A stretch of DNA of 5,354 nt from Solirubrobacterales bacterium. Its GTDB lineage: Bacteria > Actinomycetota > Thermoleophilia > Solirubrobacterales > Solirubrobacteraceae. The stretch lies in contig JAOPZQ010000370.1 of assembly GCA_025964075.1 (NCBI GenBank), positions 1-5,354 of the forward strand, in the 5' to 3' direction. A program made the translations under genes and the position numbers. Shown piece after piece: positions 1 through 4,784 of this stretch (the stretch's first letter is position 1; the number at the start of each line of letters is the position of its first letter). The notes beneath the pieces were generated by a model. The model ran no database searches. It saw nothing but the letters and a program-made list of their open reading frames with translations, and was not told the DNA's origin.

Positions 1-1
1 G

Positions 2-277
2 ACGCGGCGCCTGCTGGCGACGATCGCCCATCAGCTGCCGGTGGCCGAGACGGCCGACGAGGTTCCTGGGTTGAGCTCGCTCACGCCCCGCGAGCGAGAG
101 GTGCTCATCGCGGTCGCACGCGGCCTCTCCAATGCGGAGATCGCCGACGAGCTCGTGCTCTCCGACGCGACCGTCAAGACCCATGTCGGCCGCATTCTGG
201 CCAAGCTCGCGCTGCGCGACCGCGTCCAGATCGTCATCTATGCCTACGACCACGGCCTCGTCGCCCGGGGGAGCTGA
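2..277 (+). CDS. LuxR/NarL-family response regulator, C-terminal part (5' truncated by window)
   Basis: This is the DNA-binding end of a two-component response regulator that would activate or repress promoters when its missing N-terminal receiver is phosphorylated. 91 residues are visible before the TGA at 275-277. The frame is open to the left edge, so the true start lies outside the window. The GTG at 41 is inside the protein, because the preceding codons read TRRLLATIAHQLP, the usual linker helix before a LuxR domain. The helix-turn-helix follows with LTPREREVL, then GLSNAEIADEL, then the recognition helix SDATVKTHVGRILAKL, and ends in the dimerisation helix RVQIVIYAYDHGLV. It runs toward the receiver gene on the other strand, with 38 bp between the two stop codons. 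The family call is firm; the target genes and partner kinase are unknown. Confidence 0.93.
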   Translation, partial: TRRLLATIAHQLPVAETADEVPGLSSLTPREREVLIAVARGLSNAEIADELVLSDATVKTHVGRILAKLALRDRVQIVIYAYDHGLVARGS

Positions 278-315
278 TGCGGAGGTAGGTCAGCCGGCGG
301 GGTGGCGTCCGCCAG

Positions 316-693
316 TCAGTCGGCGGCGAGGAGCCGGCGCAGCGGCGCGGCGGGCAGATCCTCCTTGGCGACGAAGGGCAGCTCGCAAATGCCGTCGGCG
401 CCCCCGCCGTCGGCGCGCCCGACGCCGGTCATCGCGTCGGGGTCGGTCGAGGTCAGCACCACCCGTGGAGCCCACGGCAGTGCCGCGAGCTCGCGACCCA
501 GATCGATCCCGTCGCGCCCGGGCAGCCCGATGTCGACGAGGGTCGCCTGCGGGTGCAGTGCGTTGGCGGCGGCGATCGCCGCCGCCGCGTCGTGCGCGGT
601 CCCCACGACGTCGAGCCCCGCCCGCGCGAGGATGCGGCCGGCGAGGGAGAGGAACGACGGGTCGTCGTCGACCACCAGCACGGATCGTGCCAT
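316..693 (-). CDS. stand-alone response regulator receiver domain protein
   Basis: A 125-residue CheY-like receiver with no output domain. It probably takes a phosphoryl group from a histidine kinase and passes the signal on by protein contact, in the cytoplasm. The acidic pocket is VVDDDPSF (D9-D11), the phospho-acceptor is D54 in LVDIGLPGRDG, the switch threonine is T81 in VVLTSTD, and the conserved lysine is probably K110 in FVAKEDL. The lysine sits a few residues later than usual, because GADGICELPFVAK is longer than the common GADGFLxK form. The ATG at 693 is the natural start, with the hydrophobic first strand RSVLVVDDD right after it. No strong Shine-Dalgarno sequence is seen. The gene converges with the LuxR-type regulator and diverges from the small gene at 857. 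Receiver function is well supported; partner and output are unknown. Confidence 0.92.
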   Translation of the reverse strand: MARSVLVVDDDPSFLSLAGRILARAGLDVVGTAHDAAAAIAAANALHPQATLVDIGLPGRDGIDLGRELAALPWAPRVVLTSTDPDAMTGVGRADGGGADGICELPFVAKEDLPAAPLRRLLAAD

Positions 694-856
694 CGAGACG
701 ATGTTCCCACCCCGGCGGTCGCCCGAGGGTAGGGAGAACCAGAGATCCGGATCAAAGGATGGCGATCCCTACCAGTCACATACGGGAATTCCCGAGCAGG
801 TTCTCCGGCCGATGGGTATAGGGCGGGACGCCGACACGCGAGACAGTTCCTGTGTG
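694..856. promoter_or_regulatory. divergent control region rich in palindromes and repeated 8-mers
   Basis: This is the gap between two divergently read genes. Seen directly: GATCCGGATC (744-753) and CGGGAATTCCCG (783-794) are perfect palindromes. GGTAGGGA (728-735) is matched by its reverse complement TCCCTACC (766-773). GGAGAACC (733-740) is matched by its reverse complement GGTTCTCC (799-806). Read toward each gene, GGTTCTCC therefore occurs once upstream of both. In both places it is followed after 7-8 bp by GGG(T/C)(A/G): GGGTAT at 814-819 on the plus strand and GGGCGA at 724-719 on the minus strand. GGGTAT resembles the -10 element of SigB/SigF-type stress sigma factors, but a GTTT-type -35 at normal spacing is missing. 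Regulator-binding sites or paired promoters are inferred; the repeats themselves are certain. Confidence 0.55.
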
Positions 857-1135
857 ATGAGTCGAAAGAGAACCTCAGCGCAGGACGCAGTTCTCGTAGC
901 TTCGGACGCGAGCGAGGACCGGTTCCCGTGGCGGACCGACCAGTTCCTCGAGACCTACGTGTGCTGGCGCGAGGAATGCGAGCTCGTCAAGCTTGCCTAT
1001 GAGTCCTGGCGGGGCTCGTCCGCCAAGGACCAGAAGCTTGCCTTCGCCGCGTACTACGCCGCGCTCGATCGCGAGCAGCAGGCCGCGCGTCTGCTGGCCG
1101 CGGCGTCGGAGCGGATAGACGCTCCCGTGGGCTGA
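857..1135 (+). CDS. small alpha-helical protein of unknown function
   Basis: A 92-residue soluble protein with no signal peptide or membrane segment. After a polar N-terminus of about 25 residues it is almost wholly predicted helix. Its core has two stretches: DQFLETYVCWREECELVKLA (28-47) and then, around 58-84, KLAFAAYYAALDREQQAARL. The arrangement of aromatic and acidic residues (YxxWREE, AYxxW, FAAYxAALDREE-like) looks like a small protein type I associate with Solirubrobacterales genomes, from memory only. The ATG at 857 is preferred because it begins a basic, soluble N-terminus. An in-frame ATG at 812 would lie on top of the GGGTAT element. No clear Shine-Dalgarno sequence precedes it. 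The frame continues with coding-like composition beyond the TGA at 1133-1135, so the protein may once have been longer. Function is not recognised. Confidence 0.7.
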   Translation: MSRKRTSAQDAVLVASDASEDRFPWRTDQFLETYVCWREECELVKLAYESWRGSSAKDQKLAFAAYYAALDREQQAARLLAAASERIDAPVG

Positions 1136-1234
1136 ACCGACGACGACCCCGAGCTGGTGGCCGGTGCGGTCGAGGCGCTCGTGCGCTACCTCACCTTGGC
1201 CCGGCGCGCCGGCCGGCGCGGGCGATCACGGTGA
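1136..1234 (+). other. coding-like in-frame continuation after the stop of the 857 gene
   Basis: Immediately after the TGA at 1133-1135 the same frame runs for 32 codons to the TGA at 1232-1234. It encodes T, then DDDPELVAGAVEALVRYLTL, then ARRAGRRGRSR. Nearly all these codons end in G or C, and the DPELVAGAVEALVRYLTLARRAG part reads as an ordinary amphipathic helix. It has no ATG; a GTG lies within ELVAG. It could be the rest of a gene cut by a nonsense change, a remnant of another gene, or GC-rich sequence that looks coding by chance. Its last bases cover the stop codon of the convergent sigma-factor gene. Confidence 0.35.
1205..1220. terminator. GC-only 16-bp palindrome between convergent genes (possible bidirectional terminator)
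   Basis: CGCGCCGGCCGGCGCG is a perfect 16-bp palindrome that could fold as a 6-bp stem with a GGCC loop. It overlaps a second perfect 12-bp palindrome, CCGGCGCGCCGG, at 1201-1212. It lies in the 90-bp gap between the stop codons of the small gene (1135) and the sigma-factor gene (1226), where a shared terminator would be expected. There is no T-tract on either strand, so it is at best a GC-rich, T-less terminator. It also falls inside the coding-like continuation. Confidence 0.3.
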
Positions 1235-1810
1235 ACGCCTCCTGAACGGGCCGAGCTCCGTCGCACGACGATCGCGCGGGGAATCCGTTCCCTGCAGTCG
1301 AGCTATGCGGACGCGGGCATGCGCCTTGGCGACGTGCTTTCTGACGGTGCTGAGCGTCCGCCCGCCGGTCATCTCGGCGATCTCGTCGTAGCTGTACCCC
1401 GCGACCACGAGAGCGAGGTCTTGGCGCTGGCGATCCGGAAGGCTCGCGAGGATGCCGAGCGCTTCTCGAGCTTCGAGGGCATCGTCGATGCACCGGGCAT
1501 CGGCGATCCCGGCCTCGCACGAGCTGGCAGGCAGGACCGCGTCGAGGTCCGTGCACCGGAGCTCGGCCTCGCACAGGCGGTAGGCCTCACGAGTGGCGAC
1601 GACATAGAGCCAGCCGAAGATCGAGGTGCTGCTCGGCTTCGCCCGCAGGAGCATCGTCCAGGCGTTCTGGCACGCATCCTCGATGAGCTCGCGCGGGGCG
1701 TTGACGGTGAGGGAGACCGCACGCTGAAGGTCGCGGTGGTGGCGCCGGTAGAGCTCGGCGTTCGCGCTGCATGACGCGGCCGCGGCAATCTCTTCGACGT
1801 CCCGGTTCAT
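1226..1810 (-). CDS. sigma-70 family RNA polymerase sigma factor (ECF-like)
   Basis: A 194-residue alternative sigma factor that would direct RNA polymerase to a specific promoter set. Region 2 spans about residues 20-80: LYRRHHRDLQRAVSL, then the acidic ELIEDACQNAWTMLLR, then IFGWLYVVATREAYRL, which matches the -10 recognition helix. A variable acidic linker (about 81-111) follows. Region 4 (about 112-171) has EALGILASLPDRQRQDLALV, GYSYDEIAEMTG and the recognition helix TLSTVRKHVAKAHARVR. Only regions 2 and 4 are present, the ECF layout, and the length is typical. A basic tail of about 23 residues follows. The recognition-loop sequence MTGGRTLSTVRKHV differs from the commoner TxGTVKSRL form. 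The ATG at 1810 has no clear Shine-Dalgarno sequence. No anti-sigma gene lies next to it in the window, so how it is controlled is unclear. Confidence 0.88.
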   Translation of the reverse strand: MNRDVEEIAAAASCSANAELYRRHHRDLQRAVSLTVNAPRELIEDACQNAWTMLLRAKPSSTSIFGWLYVVATREAYRLCEAELRCTDLDAVLPASSCEAGIADARCIDDALEAREALGILASLPDRQRQDLALVVAGYSYDEIAEMTGGRTLSTVRKHVAKAHARVRIARLQGTDSPRDRRATELGPFRRRSP

Positions 1811-2143
1811 GCCGTCGGTCCAGGCAGCACCGGGAGGATCCCGACGGCGCGGTCGAGGCGGCGCTGCACCCCCGGCCCAACCTAACTTGCAGTTCGAACG
1901 TCAGTCATGTGAAGAGGTTAAGCGGGCAAGTCGCGGTCATTTCCTGCTCCGATGTACGGGCCTGCCCCTCCCAATCACCGTCGCCGGCGCGGAACGAGCC
2001 GAGGCGCGCGTCGCGGCTTCGGGCCAGATACAACGGGTCCACGGGACAGCCCCGCGCCCCCACCGGCGGACCTAGCGTTTCACTTGACTCGACAACATCT
2101 TCAAGCAGGCCCGCCTTGGCGGCCGTGAAAGGTGCGATTTGAC
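1811..2143. promoter_or_regulatory. divergent intergenic region between the sigma-factor and secreted-protein genes
   Basis: 333 bp without a convincing gene. The part from about 1880 to 1965 has visibly lower GC than its surroundings and contains the palindrome GTTCGAAC (1892-1899). This is where I would expect the minus-strand promoter of the sigma factor. Near the right end TTGACT (2084-2089) matches a -35 box, but no acceptable -10 follows at 16-18 bp. GGAAC at 1991 could be an ECF-type -35, but CGTC at 2009 is only 13 bp away, too close. Reading frames crossing this stretch have no recognisable protein features. Confidence 0.4.
2108..2132 (+). promoter_or_regulatory. leader hairpin directly before the ribosome binding site
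   Basis: GGCCCGCC (2108-2115) and GGCGGCC (2118-2124) form a 7-bp stem if one C is bulged, with a tight CTTG-type loop. The purine-rich AAAGG (2128-2132) comes right after it, 11 nt before the ATG at 2144. A stem this close to the ribosome binding site could stabilise the mRNA or modulate translation. GC-rich DNA forms such stems easily, so a role is only inferred. Confidence 0.3.
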
Positions 2144-2437
2144 ATGAAGCTGACCCGAAAGCATCTTGTGGGAGTCGCGACCGCCCTCAGCACGGTCGCC
2201 ATCGTCGCCCCCGTATCGAGCGCGAGTGCCGCAGCCGTTCCTGCTGTCGCCCCGATCGGGGTCGGCGCGTGGGGCGGGTGGGGCGGCTTCGGTCTCCCGT
2301 TCACCGGCCCCATCCTTGGGCAGGGCGTCACGGTCGTCGGGCCCGTGATCATCACGACCGCCCCGTCGGTCTTCAACAACACCAACAACCAGGTGTCCGC
2401 CGGTGGCAACTGGTCCGGGGGGCAACTCGGCGGCTGA
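2144..2437 (+). CDS. small secreted Gly/Asn-rich protein, unknown function
   Basis: A 97-residue exported protein. A textbook Sec signal peptide starts it: basic MKLTRKH, a hydrophobic core LVGVATALSTVAIVAPV, then SSASA with probable cleavage near AxA at about residues 27-29. The mature part is only about 68 residues. It is uncharged or nearly so, with a glycine/tryptophan patch (GAWGGWGGFGLPF), a valine-rich stretch (GVTVVGPVIITTAPSVF) and an Asn/Gly end (NNTNNQVSAGGNWSGGQLGG). The absence of cysteine and the beta-prone composition suggest a cell-surface or self-assembling peptide, which is inference. The ATG at 2144 gives a proper signal peptide and follows AAAGG; the GTG at 2132 would only add four residues. 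It diverges from the sigma-factor gene. I do not recognise a named family. Chaplin- or rodlin-like surface proteins are a loose comparison, not a match. Confidence 0.75.
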   Translation: MKLTRKHLVGVATALSTVAIVAPVSSASAAAVPAVAPIGVGAWGGWGGFGLPFTGPILGQGVTVVGPVIITTAPSVFNNTNNQVSAGGNWSGGQLGG

Positions 2438-2450
2438 GGCGGGGCCTGAA

Positions 2451-2482
2451 GGCCGGCGCCAGGCGGTGGAGTGGGCCCGGCC
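2451..2482. terminator. weak inverted repeat between convergent ends
   Basis: GGCCGG (2451-2456) pairs with CCGGCC (2477-2482) across a 20-nt loop. It sits between the stop of the secreted-protein gene (2437) and the stop of the SDR stub on the other strand (2484). A bidirectional terminator would fit here, but there is no T-tract and such repeats are common at this GC content. Confidence 0.22.
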
Positions 2483-2483
2483 G

Positions 2484-2645
2484 CTAGGCGATCGCCGCGA
2501 GCGAGACCTCCCAGAGCCGCTCGGCGTTGCCTGGGTCGAGCGCATACGGAGCGACGCCGCCGAGGCCGGCCTCGCCCCGCTTGTGGATGACGGGAGCCTC
2601 GTTGCAGTCCTCGAAGTAGCGCCCGCCGATCGTCTCCGCCGCATC
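2484..2645 (-). pseudogene. C-terminal remnant of a short-chain dehydrogenase/reductase
   Basis: About 54 codons on the minus strand, ending at TAG (2484-2486), encode the tail of an SDR oxidoreductase. The segments GGRYFEDCNEAPVI and VAPYALDPGNAERLWEVSL are characteristic of the C-terminus of the larger retinol-dehydrogenase/protochlorophyllide-reductase-like SDRs, as I recall that family. Everything upstream is gone. The glycine-rich NAD(P) motif, the NNAG motif and the YxxxK catalytic pair are absent, and the frame runs into an out-of-frame shadow of the marR gene. An intact member would be roughly 300 residues, so about five-sixths is missing. It lies on the same strand as marR and about 45 bp downstream, so it was probably co-transcribed with it before an internal deletion. 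It is not the source of the intact SDR at 3961, whose C-terminus is quite different. Confidence 0.72.
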
Positions 2646-2688
2646 GTCCTGCGGGCCTGAGTGCGAGGTCAGAGGTTGGCCGGCGGGC

Positions 2689-3183
2689 TCATCGTGCCCC
2701 GCGCCGAAATCCGGGATGCACCCCGGGGGTGAGGCCTTGCTCGTCGGCCAGTCGCCGCAGCACCGCCGCGAGCTCCGCTCGCTCGTGGTCGTCGATCGCG
2801 GCGGTGAGGGCGCGTTCGTGCTCACGCGCGACGGTGGCGATCCGCGTCATGGTCTCGCGGCCCGCTGTGGTGAGCGACAGGGCGTAGTTGCGACGGTCCG
2901 CCGGATCACGGCTTCGCTGCACGAGCCCTCGGCTCTCGAGATCGTCGATCAGCGCGACAAGTCGGGGCGGGTGCATGCCGAGAGCGTCGGCGAGCGCGCG
3001 CTGGCTCTCGCCCGGGGCCTGCGCGAGACGACGCATTACGCCCGCCTGCTGCGGGGTCAAGTCGAGCGGCTTCAGCCGCTCGGCGAACGCCGCCGCCGCG
3101 TGCGCGCCGAGCTGGGCGAGCAGGAATGCCACCCCGCCGTCGCGCGCGGCCCGGTCGTGTCGGGAATCGCCTGGGGACGGCAC
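2689..3183 (-). CDS. MarR-family transcriptional regulator
   Basis: A 164-residue winged-helix repressor, of usual MarR length, that binds DNA as a dimer and normally lets go when a small ligand or oxidant is sensed. An N-terminal helix (AFLLAQLGAHAAAAFAERLKP) leads into DLTPQQAGVMRRLAQAPGES and QRALADALGMHPPRLVALID. The recognition helix is within MHPPRLVALIDDLESRGLV, and the wing is RSRDPADRRNYALSLTTAG with the family's DxxDRR...LxLT pattern (D93-T105). C-terminal helices for dimerisation follow. It has no cysteine, so thiol-based redox sensing like OhrR is unlikely. The start is GTG at 3183, exactly 6 nt after the -10-like TATTCT, with no Shine-Dalgarno sequence, suggesting a leaderless transcript. 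It is divergent from the membrane-protein/SDR operon, with an inverted repeat between them, so it probably represses that operon and itself. Confidence 0.93.
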   Translation of the reverse strand: MPSPGDSRHDRAARDGGVAFLLAQLGAHAAAAFAERLKPLDLTPQQAGVMRRLAQAPGESQRALADALGMHPPRLVALIDDLESRGLVQRSRDPADRRNYALSLTTAGRETMTRIATVAREHERALTAAIDDHERAELAAVLRRLADEQGLTPGVHPGFRRGAR

Positions 3184-3189
3184 AGCCGA

Positions 3190-3195
3190 AGAATA
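3190..3195 (-). promoter_or_regulatory. putative -10 element of the marR promoter (leaderless)
   Basis: On the minus strand TATTCT is followed by 6 nt and then the GTG start at 3183. Transcription would begin at or within a base or so of the start codon. No recognisable -35 box is seen 16-18 bp upstream, a stretch that overlaps the left arm of the inverted repeat. Confidence 0.42.
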
Positions 3196-3211
3196 CCGCT
3201 CAGGTGTAATA

Positions 3212-3242
3212 GATACGAGCAGTAATCGTTCTTGCTAGTATC
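3212..3242. promoter_or_regulatory. probable MarR operator (10-bp-arm inverted repeat)
   Basis: GATACGAGCA (3212-3221) and TGCTAGTATC (3233-3242) are reverse complements at 9 of 10 positions, separated by 11 bp. This is one of the most AT-rich parts of the window, in a 64-bp gap between divergent starts. The right arm contains the -10 of the membrane-protein gene, and the left arm occupies its -35 position. A bound MarR dimer would block that promoter and overlap the upstream part of its own. Centre-to-centre spacing of the arms is about two helical turns (21 bp), suited to a dimer on one face of DNA. Binding by this MarR is inferred from position. Confidence 0.6.
3233..3241 (+). promoter_or_regulatory. 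extended -10 promoter of the membrane-protein/SDR operon (leaderless)
   Basis: TGCTAGTAT combines an extended TGn motif with the hexamer TAGTAT (4 of 6 to consensus, with the key T, A and final T present). The GTG start codon at 3248 is 6 nt downstream, where the transcript should begin, so the mRNA is probably leaderless. No Shine-Dalgarno sequence precedes the GTG, which agrees. The -35 position (ATACGA) is poor, as is common with extended -10 promoters. Confidence 0.55.
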
Positions 3243-3247
3243 GGATT

Positions 3248-3964
3248 GTGCCCGCTCCCCTCGCCGAACAGCCCGCTGCGATCCGCCACGTCGGGCCACC
3301 GCTCGTCCCGCTCGCCCTCATCGCTACGACGCTGTTCGTCGCGAGCCTCGTCGTGGGGGCCGCCGGGGGCGGACCGTTCCCGTCCCCGTACGACTCGGGG
3401 TCGGACGTGTTCGCGTTCTTCGCCGAGCACAGCACGACCGTGAGGGTCGCCGCCGCTCTCCAGTTCGCGTCCGCCGTGCCGCTGGCGATCCTTGCCGCGT
3501 CACTGTCGAGTCGCGTGCGGTTCCTCGGCTTCTCGCAGGTTCCCGGTGTGCTGATCGCGTCGACCGGCGGGATCCTCGCCAGCGGCATGCTCACGACGAG
3601 CGCACTCGTACAGTGGGTGCTCTCCCGACCCGGCGTCGCCACCGACCGGGCGATCGTTCGTCCGCTCGCGGATCTCGCTTTCGCCACCGGAGGCCCGGGA
3701 CATGTCGTCTTCCTCGGCCTGCTCCTCGCCGGTCTCGCGGTCCCCGCTGCGATCGGCCATCTGCTCCCGAGACCGTTCTGGATCGCCGGCCTCGCACTTG
3801 CCGTCATCGCCGAGCTCTCGACGATCGCGCTCGTGTCCGAACCGGCGGCCGTCCTGCTCCCCATCGGCCGCTTCGGCGGCCTCGCCTGGCTCGTCGGCGC
3901 GGCGGCGCTCCTGCCCGCCCGTCGGAGCGCTCCGAGCCTCATCCCCGAAAGGACCCCGTCATGA
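3248..3964 (+). CDS. multi-pass membrane protein, uncharacterised family
   Basis: A 238-residue integral membrane protein with about six hydrophobic helices: residues 19-40, 66-87, 99-121, 150-170, 176-197 and 207-223. A soluble loop after helix 1 carries GGGPFPSPYDSGSDVFAFFA, and the loop between helices 3 and 4 reads VLSRPGVATDRAIVRPLADL, followed by FATGGPGHV. These resemble an actinobacterial membrane family of unknown function (similar in layout to DUF4386-like proteins), from memory. No cofactor or transport motif is visible. The start is GTG at 3248, chosen from the promoter spacing; the first 18 residues are polar and cytoplasmic-looking. Its TGA overlaps the ATG of the SDR gene in an ATGA junction, so the two are translationally coupled and probably act together. 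A role in carrying, sensing or tolerating the SDR's substrate is a guess. Confidence 0.85.
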   Translation: MPAPLAEQPAAIRHVGPPLVPLALIATTLFVASLVVGAAGGGPFPSPYDSGSDVFAFFAEHSTTVRVAAALQFASAVPLAILAASLSSRVRFLGFSQVPGVLIASTGGILASGMLTTSALVQWVLSRPGVATDRAIVRPLADLAFATGGPGHVVFLGLLLAGLAVPAAIGHLLPRPFWIAGLALAVIAELSTIALVSEPAAVLLPIGRFGGLAWLVGAAALLPARRSAPSLIPERTPS

Positions 3965-4749
3965 GCACCAACCTGGACGGCCGCGTCGCGATCGTCACCG
4001 GCGCGAGTCGCGGCATCGGCGCCGCCACCGCACGCGCGTTTGCCGACGCGGGCGCGTCGGTCGCCCTCGCTGCCCGCGACCAGACCGCACTCGAGCGCCT
4101 CGCCGCCGACATCACCGCCAGCGGCGGAACCGCGCTGGTGGTCCCCACCGACATCGGAGATCCCGCCGCCGTGGAACGGATGGTCACCAGCACCGTCCGC
4201 GAGTTCGGCCGCGTGGACATCGCCTTCAACAACGCCGCCGGCGGCGGTCATCCGCCCACCCCACTGACCGACGTCGCCCTGGAGGACTTCGACAGCGCCC
4301 TCGCCATCAACCTGCGGGGCACCTTCCTCTGCCTCAAGCACGAGATCGCCGCCATGCTCGACCACGGCAGCGGAGCGATCGTCAACATGACCTCCACCGC
4401 CGGGCTGGAAGCCGTCGGCGGCCTCGCCGGCTACGTGTCGAGCAAGCACGGCATCGTCGGCCTCACCAAGGTCGCCGCCCTCGAATACGCCGGCCGGAAC
4501 ATCCGCGTCAACGCCGTCGCGCCCGGCCCCATCCTCACCGAACAGCTCCAGCGAGCCGGCGAAGCCGCTCAACACGGTGCCGCGCAGGCGATGCCGATGC
4601 GACGCGTCGGACGCCCCGAAGAGGTCGCCGCCGCCGTCACGTGGCTCTGCAGCGACGCTGCGTCCTTCATCACCGGCGCCACCGTCCCCATCGACGGCGG
4701 CAAGCTCGCCGGCATGGCCCCCTTCGCCCGCCAGAAGCCCGGCAACTGA
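3961..4749 (+). CDS. classical short-chain dehydrogenase/reductase (SDR)
   Basis: A 262-residue cytoplasmic NAD(P)-dependent oxidoreductase, complete by family standards. It has the cofactor motif TGASRGIG (13-20), D64 in the adenine-binding PTDIGD, NNAA (90-93, a variant of NNAG), structural N117 in INLRG, catalytic S145 in NMTSTAG, and Y158 with K162 in YVSSK. VAPGPILT (187-194) and the usual C-terminal GRPEEVAAAVTWLCSDAASF and ITGATVPIDGG complete it. An arginine after the second beta strand (AARD, R39) favours NADP(H). The start ATG at 3961 has GAAAGGA 7 nt upstream, and it overlaps the previous stop as ATGA. It is the second gene of an operon probably controlled by the divergent MarR. 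The substrate cannot be told from sequence. A 5-bp hairpin (4748-4760) covers the stop codon but has no T-tract. Confidence 0.95.
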   Translation: MSTNLDGRVAIVTGASRGIGAATARAFADAGASVALAARDQTALERLAADITASGGTALVVPTDIGDPAAVERMVTSTVREFGRVDIAFNNAAGGGHPPTPLTDVALEDFDSALAINLRGTFLCLKHEIAAMLDHGSGAIVNMTSTAGLEAVGGLAGYVSSKHGIVGLTKVAALEYAGRNIRVNAVAPGPILTEQLQRAGEAAQHGAAQAMPMRRVGRPEEVAAAVTWLCSDAASFITGATVPIDGGKLAGMAPFARQKPGN

Positions 4750-4784
4750 CCGCCGCGGTCCATGCCGACCTCAGCAACGGTCTC

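Noticed and set aside
296..313. GGCGG/CCGCC stem between the two convergent response-regulator genes
   Set aside because: Five base pairs, no T-tract, and equal stems arise readily at this GC content.
302..1135. Long plus-strand open frame (277 codons) covering the receiver gene
   Set aside because: The part before 857 is Ser/Arg/Pro-rich, low-complexity sequence antisense to a clear receiver domain. Only the segment from 857 reads as protein.
1991..2012. GGAAC...CGTC as an ECF-type promoter
   Set aside because: The spacer is 13 bp, shorter than the usual 15-17, and the site is more than 130 bp from the gene start.
2084..2112. TTGACT as a -35 box for the secreted-protein gene
   Set aside because: No acceptable -10 hexamer at 16-18 bp downstream.
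2079..2168. Apparent direct repeat of ACATCTTCAAG-like and GCATCTTGTGG-like sequence around the secreted-gene start
   Set aside because: Matches are short and interrupted; not better than chance.
2072..2644. 190-codon minus-strand frame over the secreted-protein gene
   Set aside because: Low-complexity Arg/Ser/Pro sequence. The plus-strand frame has a signal peptide and a ribosome binding site.
3235..4575. 446-codon minus-strand frame opposite the membrane protein and SDR
   Set aside because: Gly/Ala/Arg-rich antisense shadow with no domain, typical of high-GC DNA opposite strongly coding sequence.
3232..4749. 505-codon frame fusing sequence before the SDR to the SDR
   Set aside because: Upstream of 3961 it is an Arg-rich shadow of the membrane-protein gene. 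The SDR has its own ATG with a good ribosome binding site.
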